Assembly (NCBI GenBank): GCA_011523485.1
Contig: WTGR01000713.1
Coordinates: 1-10,566 of the forward strand
Length of the DNA: 10,566 nucleotides
Reading direction: 5' to 3'
Source: Acidobacteriota bacterium
GTDB taxonomy: Bacteria; Acidobacteriota; Vicinamibacteria; Vicinamibacterales; UBA8438
Shown here: in pieces, positions 6,323-10,566 of the stretch
Layout: the number at the start of each line of letters is the position of its first letter
How positions within the stretch are numbered: the stretch's first letter is position 1
The notes under the pieces: generated by a model
What the model was told of the DNA's origin: nothing
Databases searched by the model: none
The model's input: only the letters and a program-made list of their open reading frames with translations
Translations under genes and position numbers: made by a program

Positions 6323-7714
6323 GTGCTCGAACGGGTCAGACGGATCCACATGGTAGGCATTGGTGGCATTGGAATGAGCGGCATCGCGGAGTTGCTGCAC
6401 GGCGCGGGTTACGAGGTGAGCGGGTCCGACCTCGAGGCCTCGCGGGCGACGGCTCGACTCCGTTCGATCGGCATTCGGATCGCCGAAGGACATGCGGCGG
6501 CACACGTCGGGGCGCCGGACGTCGTCGTGGTCTCGTCGGCGGTGCCGCCGGACAACCCGGAGCTCGTCGAGGCGGAGCGCCGGCGCATTCCCATCGTCGG
6601 TCGCGGCGCGATGTTGGCGGAGCTCACGAAGCGGAAACGGGCCGTCGCCGTGGCCGGGTCCCACGGCAAGACCACGACCACGTCCATGCTGGCGCTGATT
6701 CTCGAGGCGGCGGGGCTGGATCCGACGGTGGTCATCGGAGGAGTGGTCGACGCTCTGGGGGGCAACGCCCGGCGGGGGAGTGGGCCGTTCATGGTGGTCG
6801 AGGCCGACGAGAGCGACCGGTCGTTTCTGCACCTGGCTCCCGAGATCGCGGTGGTGACCAACGTGGACGACGAGCACCTGGAGGCGTACGACGGATTCGA
6901 CGCGCTCGTTCGCGCGGTCGGGTCGTTTGCGGCCAGCGTGCCGGAGAGCGGTTGCATGGTGGCGTGTGCGGATGATCCCCAGGCCGCTCGGGTGGCGGCG
7001 CATTGCCCGCGCCCCGTCGTGACCTACGGGATCGAGAGCCCCTGTTCGGGCGTGCGCGCGGATCGGGTGGAGCTCGGGCCGTCGGGATCCACGGCCCGCG
7101 TGGTCACGAACGTCCGGGGTCGGCGCGCCGCGGTGGAACTGACCCTTGCGGTTCCGGGTCGCCACAACCTGCTCAACGCGCTGGCGGCCATCGGAGCGGC
7201 GGCATGGCTGGGCGTCCCTCCCGAAACCGCAACCGGCGCCCTGCGCCGCTTCTCCGGGGCCGCCCGTCGACATGCTCGCCACCACCTGCCCGGCGGCATC
7301 GAGATCGTGGACGACTACGCTCACCACCCGACGGAGATTCAGGCGGTCCTGCAGACCGCCCGACTCGGGTCTCCGCGCCGCGTGATCGTGGTGTTCCAGC
7401 CGCACCGGTACTCGCGGACGGCGCGTCTGCTCGACCGTTTCGGTGAGGTGCTCGGGCAGGCGGACGCCCTGTTGCTCACCGAGGTCTACGCGGCGAGCGA
7501 GTCCCGTCTGGAGGGGGTCGACGCGGCCGCCGTCGCGCGGGCCGTACGGCGCCATTCCGGGATCCCCGTCGAGATCGCCGCCAGCCTCGATGATGCGGCG
7601 TCGCGCGTGAGGGCAATGGTGGCGGCGGGCGATCTGGTAGCCGTGCTCGGAGCGGGGTCGATCGGGCGGCTGGCCCCGCGTCTCGTCGAGCTGCTCCAGG
7701 GGCGGGGTGCGTGA
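6323..7714 (+). CDS. murC: UDP-N-acetylmuramate--L-alanine ligase MurC
   Basis: Cytoplasmic Mur ligase that attaches L-alanine to UDP-MurNAc, the first amino acid of the stem peptide. It has 463 residues, normal for the family. GTG 6323 gives MLERVRRIHMVGIGGIGMSG, which aligns with the usual MurC beginning. The in-frame ATG at 6350 would cut into the first strand. Motifs are GIGGIGMSG (12-20), the ATP loop AGSHGKTTTT (111-120), EADESD (160-165), TNVDDEHL (179-186), GRHNLLN (279-285), DDYAHHPTEI (330-339), FQPHRYSRT (359-367) and LGAGSIG (442-448). The segment usually seen as RRFE before the third domain reads RRHA here (315-318). It lies 7 nt after murG and its stop overlaps the ftsQ start (TGATG). 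There is no murB or ddl after it, so no MurB fusion or neighbour is present. Confidence 0.97.
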   Translation: MLERVRRIHMVGIGGIGMSGIAELLHGAGYEVSGSDLEASRATARLRSIGIRIAEGHAAAHVGAPDVVVVSSAVPPDNPELVEAERRRIPIVGRGAMLAELTKRKRAVAVAGSHGKTTTTSMLALILEAAGLDPTVVIGGVVDALGGNARRGSGPFMVVEADESDRSFLHLAPEIAVVTNVDDEHLEAYDGFDALVRAVGSFAASVPESGCMVACADDPQAARVAAHCPRPVVTYGIESPCSGVRADRVELGPSGSTARVVTNVRGRRAAVELTLAVPGRHNLLNALAAIGAAAWLGVPPETATGALRRFSGAARRHARHHLPGGIEIVDDYAHHPTEIQAVLQTARLGSPRRVIVVFQPHRYSRTARLLDRFGEVLGQADALLLTEVYAASESRLEGVDAAAVARAVRRHSGIPVEIAASLDDAASRVRAMVAAGDLVAVLGAGSIGRLAPRLVELLQGRGA

Positions 7715-8622
7715 TGGCGGTGCATGCACGTCCCGAACCGCGGTTTCGACGCGCTTACGTGCAGCCGGTACGGCGCCGGTGGTTGGCGCGCCGTCGGGGG
7801 CTCGTCGTGCATCTGGGCCTGGCTCTGGTCGTGGCCGGTGGCTTCACCTGGGCGTTCGCCTGGTTGCGCCACGCGGATGTCCTCCGTGTCGACACGATCA
7901 CGGTCGAAGGCAACGAACGCCTGTCTGCCGGCGAGGTCGCGGGCCTCATGGAGCCGTTGCGCGGCGAGAATCTGCTGGTCGCCGATCTCGAGGCGGGACG
8001 CGCGAGCCTGCTCGCGTCCGGATGGATCCGCGAGGCGGCGCTGCGTCGGGTCCTGCCCTCGGCGGTGCATGTGACACTGGAAGAACGGGAGCCGGTCGGG
8101 CTGAGCAGGTTCGGCTCCCGTCTCTATCTCGTCGACGTCACCGGGCATGTGATCGATGAATTCGGTCCCCGGTTCTCCGACCTCGACTTGCCGATCATCG
8201 ACGGGTTCTCCGCCCGCGGAGGCGAAGGGGGCTCGACAATCGACAAGCGTCGAGCGGCGCTCGCCGCACGTCTGATCGCACAAGTGGAGGCGGACAGCGG
8301 CCTTGCCGCGCGCGTTTCGCAGGTGGACGTCGCCAATCCGCACGACGCCGTCGTGCTGCTGGACGGGGATCCGGTCCGCGTGCATCTCGGCGCCGAGCGG
8401 TTCGTTGCGCGGCTCCGGACCTATCTGGAAATCTCGCCGGCGCTGCGGCAGGTCGTGCCCGACATCGACTATGTGGACGTGAGGTTCGACGAGAGGGTGT
8501 ACGTCGGTCCGGCGGACGCGGCCGCCGTGGCGCGCCGCATCGCGTTGCAAAGGAGACTGACGGAAGCGGCCCGGACCGGGCCCGCGGCGAACAGCGGTCA
8601 ACGGAGGCAGCGTGGCACGTAG
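7714..8622 (+). CDS. ftsQ: cell division protein FtsQ (DivIB/FtsQ family)
   Basis: Bitopic inner-membrane divisome protein that in E. coli binds FtsB and FtsL and helps control septal synthesis. It has 302 residues. An Arg-rich cytoplasmic N-terminus (about 1-28) is followed by one transmembrane segment, VVHLGLALVVAGGFTWAFAWL (about 31-51), and then a periplasmic POTRA domain starting VDTITVEGNERLSAGEV (59-75) and ending near VTLEEREPVGL (120-130). The FtsQ domain follows, with LYLVDVTGHVIDEFG (137-151), LPIIDGF (159-165) and IDYVDVRFDERVYVG (251-265), the usual C-terminal beta segment. The tail is basic and low in complexity. ATG 7714 overlaps the murC stop by 1 nt; GTG 7711 is one codon upstream and equally possible. 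It ends 11 nt inside ftsA. FtsQ sequences diverge widely, but the topology and position make the call firm. Confidence 0.93.
   Translation: MAVHARPEPRFRRAYVQPVRRRWLARRRGLVVHLGLALVVAGGFTWAFAWLRHADVLRVDTITVEGNERLSAGEVAGLMEPLRGENLLVADLEAGRASLLASGWIREAALRRVLPSAVHVTLEEREPVGLSRFGSRLYLVDVTGHVIDEFGPRFSDLDLPIIDGFSARGGEGGSTIDKRRAALAARLIAQVEADSGLAARVSQVDVANPHDAVVLLDGDPVRVHLGAERFVARLRTYLEISPALRQVVPDIDYVDVRFDERVYVGPADAAAVARRIALQRRLTEAARTGPAANSGQRRQRGT
8603..8607 (+). promoter_or_regulatory. Shine-Dalgarno for ftsA within the ftsQ coding end
   Basis: GGAGG ends 4 nt before GTG 8612 and lies within the final ftsQ codons. It supports the GTG start and the 11-nt gene overlap. Confidence 0.65.
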
Positions 8623-9844
8623 AGAGCAGTACGTCGTCGGCCTCGACGTGGGCACGTCCAAGGTCGCCGCCATCGTCGGCGAGGCGATGCAGGACGGAGG
8701 CGTCGACATCATCGGAATCGGAGTCGCCGACGCGCACGGCATTCGCCGCGGCGTCGTCATCAACCTCGAGGCGGCTGTCGAGTCGATCAAGAAGGCGATC
8801 GAGGAAGCCGAGCTCACCGCGGGTGTCGAGATCGACACGGTGCATCTCGCGCTGTCCGGCAGTCACGTCAAGGCGTTCAACAGCCGGGGCGTGGTGGCGG
8901 TCGCCGGGCAGAACCGCGAGATCACGCGCCAGGACGTCCGGCGCGCAATCGACGCCGCGAAGGCCGTGTCCCTGCCGAACGGCCGCGAAGTGCTGCACAC
9001 GCTGCCGCAGGACTTCGTGGTGGACGAGCAGGATGGCATCGGAGCCCCGATCGGGATGACGGGCGCCCGCCTGGAGGTGAACGTCCACATCGTTACCGGC
9101 AGCACCTCGACGACGCAGAACCTGGTTACCTGCGTCAACCGGGCCGGCGTAACCGTCGCCGCCACGGTGCTCGGCCAGCTTGCGGCGGCGGAGGCCGTCC
9201 TGACGTCGGATGAGAAGGAGCTCGGAGTAGCCCTGGTCGATATCGGCGGCGGGACGACGGACTTTGCGGTATTCGAGCGCGGCAGCCTGTGGCACACGGG
9301 CGCCATCGCGCTGGGCGGAGACCACTTCACGAACGACATCGCCGTCGGCCTGCGTACCCCGATTCCGCAGGCGGAGAAGACGAAGCGCCGCAGCGGGTGC
9401 GTCCTGACGGCGCTGGTCGACGAAGAGCAGACGGTGGAGATCGCCAGCGTGGGCGGCCGCCAGCCGCGGATCATGTCTCGCCGCATCCTGGCCGACGTGC
9501 TGCAGCCGCGCGCCGAAGAGGTCTTTCACCAGCTCTGGGACGAGATCCAGCACCGCGGCTACGAGGGCGCGCTCAATTCCGGCATCGTGTTGACCGGGGG
9601 CGCCTGCGCCCTCGACGGCATGCCGGAGATAGCCGATCAGATTTTCGATCTGCCGATCCGCCGCGGCTGCCCGGTCGGTGCGGGCGGATTGACGGATCAC
9701 GTCAACGATCCGGCGTTCGCGACGGCCGTCGGGCTGATCATGTACGCGAACCGGCGTCAGATGTCCGAGCAGGACCACCACACGGGTGGCGCCTTGAGCA
9801 GGGTTGCGGGAAGACTGCGTCTCCTGTTCAAGGAGTTCTTTTAG
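8612..9844 (+). CDS. ftsA: cell division protein FtsA, actin-like membrane tether of FtsZ
   Basis: Actin-fold ATP-binding protein that anchors FtsZ filaments to the cytoplasmic membrane and recruits later divisome proteins. It has 410 residues, a normal length. Visible are phosphate-1 loop GLDVGTSK (10-17), the FtsA-specific 1C domain with [17 protein letters not shown] (77-93) and [16 protein letters not shown] (128-143), phosphate-2 [13 protein letters not shown] (209-221), [13 protein letters not shown] (235-247), [12 protein letters not shown] (292-303) and the adenosine motif [14 protein letters not shown] (324-337). The C-terminus (394-410, [17 protein letters not shown]) is an amphipathic basic/hydrophobic helix, the expected membrane-targeting sequence, joined by a short linker. 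It starts with GTG, overlaps ftsQ by 11 nt in another frame, and ends 17 nt before ftsZ, its direct partner. Confidence 0.97.
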   Translation: MARREQYVVGLDVGTSKVAAIVGEAMQDGGVDIIGIGVADAHGIRRGVVINLEAAVESIKKAIEEAELTAGVEIDTVHLALSGSHVKAFNSRGVVAVAGQNREITRQDVRRAIDAAKAVSLPNGREVLHTLPQDFVVDEQDGIGAPIGMTGARLEVNVHIVTGSTSTTQNLVTCVNRAGVTVAATVLGQLAAAEAVLTSDEKELGVALVDIGGGTTDFAVFERGSLWHTGAIALGGDHFTNDIAVGLRTPIPQAEKTKRRSGCVLTALVDEEQTVEIASVGGRQPRIMSRRILADVLQPRAEEVFHQLWDEIQHRGYEGALNSGIVLTGGACALDGMPEIADQIFDLPIRRGCPVGAGGLTDHVNDPAFATAVGLIMYANRRQMSEQDHHTGGALSRVAGRLRLLFKEFF

Positions 9845-9850
9845 AGGCGA

Positions 9851-9856
9851 AGGAGG
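9851..9856 (+). promoter_or_regulatory. strong Shine-Dalgarno for ftsZ
   Basis: A full AGGAGG ends 5 nt before ATG 9862. It is the best ribosome binding site in the window, fitting the high FtsZ level cells need. A nearer ATG at 9857 touches this site and is out of frame with FtsZ. Confidence 0.8.
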
Positions 9857-9861
9857 ATGGC

Positions 9862-10566
9862 ATGGCGGAGAGCGGCAGAATCCTGCCCGGGCCCGAGCCG
9901 GCGTTGGATGGAGATCTTCGACTGACCCTGGAGGACACGGTTCGAACCGGGGCCCGGATCAAGGTGGTCGGTGTCGGTGGCGGCGGGAGCAACGCGGTGG
10001 GCCGGATGGTGGCCGGGGGCGTCAGAGGCGTCGACTTCATCGTGGCGAACACCGACGCCCAGGCGCTGGCGCAGAACGAGGCGCCCGTCCGCCTGCAGAT
10101 CGGGACGAAGGTGACGAGTGGTCTCGGCGCCGGCGCGGATCCCAACATCGGCCGTCAGGCGGCCCTGGAAGATACCGAGCAGCTCATCGCCGCGCTCAGC
10201 GGCGCCGACATGGTGTTCGTCACGGCGGGCCTCGGGGGCGGGACGGGCACGGGCGCCGCGCCGGTGGTCGCCGCTCTCGCCAGCGAGCTCGGCGCGTTGA
10301 CGATCGCAGTCGTGACGAAGCCCTTCAAGTTCGAGGGCAAGCGGCGGGCAGTGCAGGCCGACCGGGGCCTGGACGAGCTCCGCGCGTCGGTGGACACGGT
10401 CATCGCCATTCCCAACGAACGCCTTCTCGGACACATCGAGCAGACGACCAGCCTGACCGACGCGTTCCTGCTCGCCGACGACGTCCTGCATCAGGCCATT
10501 CGGGGCATCTCCGATCTGATTCTCGTGCCCGGCATGATCAATCTGGACTTCGCCGACGTGAAGACC
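9862..10566 (+). CDS. ftsZ: cell division GTPase FtsZ, 3'-truncated by the window
   Basis: Tubulin-like GTPase that polymerises into the Z-ring at midcell and directs septal wall synthesis. The first 235 residues are present and the frame is open to the window end with no stop. The nucleotide-binding region shows [17 protein letters not shown] (33-49), [20 protein letters not shown], the tubulin signature GGGTGTG (125-131) and [13 protein letters not shown]. The T7 synergy loop NLDFAD (227-232) supplies both acidic residues for GTP hydrolysis in the next subunit. About 32 residues precede the first beta strand, rather more than in E. coli FtsZ. The missing part is the rest of the C-terminal subdomain, the linker and the conserved FtsA-binding tail. 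ATG 9862 is set by the AGGAGG just upstream. No other start fits. Confidence 0.98.
   Translation, partial: MAESGRILPGPEPALDGDLRLTLEDTVRTGARIKVVGVGGGGSNAVGRMVAGGVRGVDFIVANTDAQALAQNEAPVRLQIGTKVTSGLGAGADPNIGRQAALEDTEQLIAALSGADMVFVTAGLGGGTGTGAAPVVAALASELGALTIAVVTKPFKFEGKRRAVQADRGLDELRASVDTVIAIPNERLLGHIEQTTSLTDAFLLADDVLHQAIRGISDLILVPGMINLDFADVKT

Noticed and set aside
4837..6384. Long antisense open frames, here and opposite murF, murD, murC, ftsQ and ftsA.
   Set aside because: Their composition (Arg, Pro, His, Gln rich) is what the reverse strand of high-GC codons yields. They lack recognisable domains and lie opposite well-supported genes.
9857..9859. ATG 9857 as the ftsZ start.
   Set aside because: It is out of frame with FtsZ and abuts the Shine-Dalgarno; ATG 9862 is in frame at proper spacing.
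1..10566. A novel defence, mobile or biosynthetic system hidden among the genes; CRISPR arrays, tRNAs or rRNAs.
   Set aside because: Coding capacity is fully used by recognised dcw genes. No spaced direct repeats, RNA-gene signatures, transposase or unassigned gene were seen.

Overview
The window is a nearly uninterrupted stretch of the division and cell wall (dcw) cluster, all on the + strand: murF (5' end cut off), mraY, murD, ftsW, murG, murC, ftsQ, ftsA and ftsZ (3' end cut off). The DNA is strongly GC-rich with GC-rich third codon positions. Together with the ancestral dcw order, an FtsA carrying a C-terminal membrane-targeting helix and a POTRA-type FtsQ, this indicates a high-GC diderm bacterium. 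The protein style (for example the MraY N-terminus MLYHLLYPLHTDFS and Fts[18 protein letters not shown]) reminds me of Acidobacteriota, possibly Vicinamibacteria, but that is an impression from memory and not a proven placement.

Layout: bases 1-3855 hold murF, mraY and murD, joined by overlapping stop and start codons (TGATG and ATGA). Bases 3856-4048 are the only sizeable non-coding gap. Most of it is a folded palindromic element (3843-3972) whose left arm also supplies the last codons and stop of murD. Bases 4049-9844 hold ftsW, murG, murC, ftsQ and ftsA, with gaps of 7-8 nt or overlaps of 1-11 nt. ftsZ begins at 9862 after a strong Shine-Dalgarno and runs off the end with no stop.

The genes cover the late cytoplasmic and membrane steps of peptidoglycan precursor synthesis: MurC adds L-Ala, MurD adds D-Glu, MurF adds D-Ala-D-Ala, MraY makes lipid I and MurG makes lipid II. 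They also cover the septal polymerase FtsW and the divisome core FtsQ, FtsA and FtsZ. No murB or ddl lies between murC and ftsQ, where many dcw clusters carry them.

I did not find a previously undescribed gene system here. The genes are ordinary dcw members with their key motifs intact. The one part they do not explain is the nested hairpin element between murD and ftsW. It is built from 7-nt units, looks like a small REP/MITE-type insertion, and divides the otherwise tightly coupled cluster in two.
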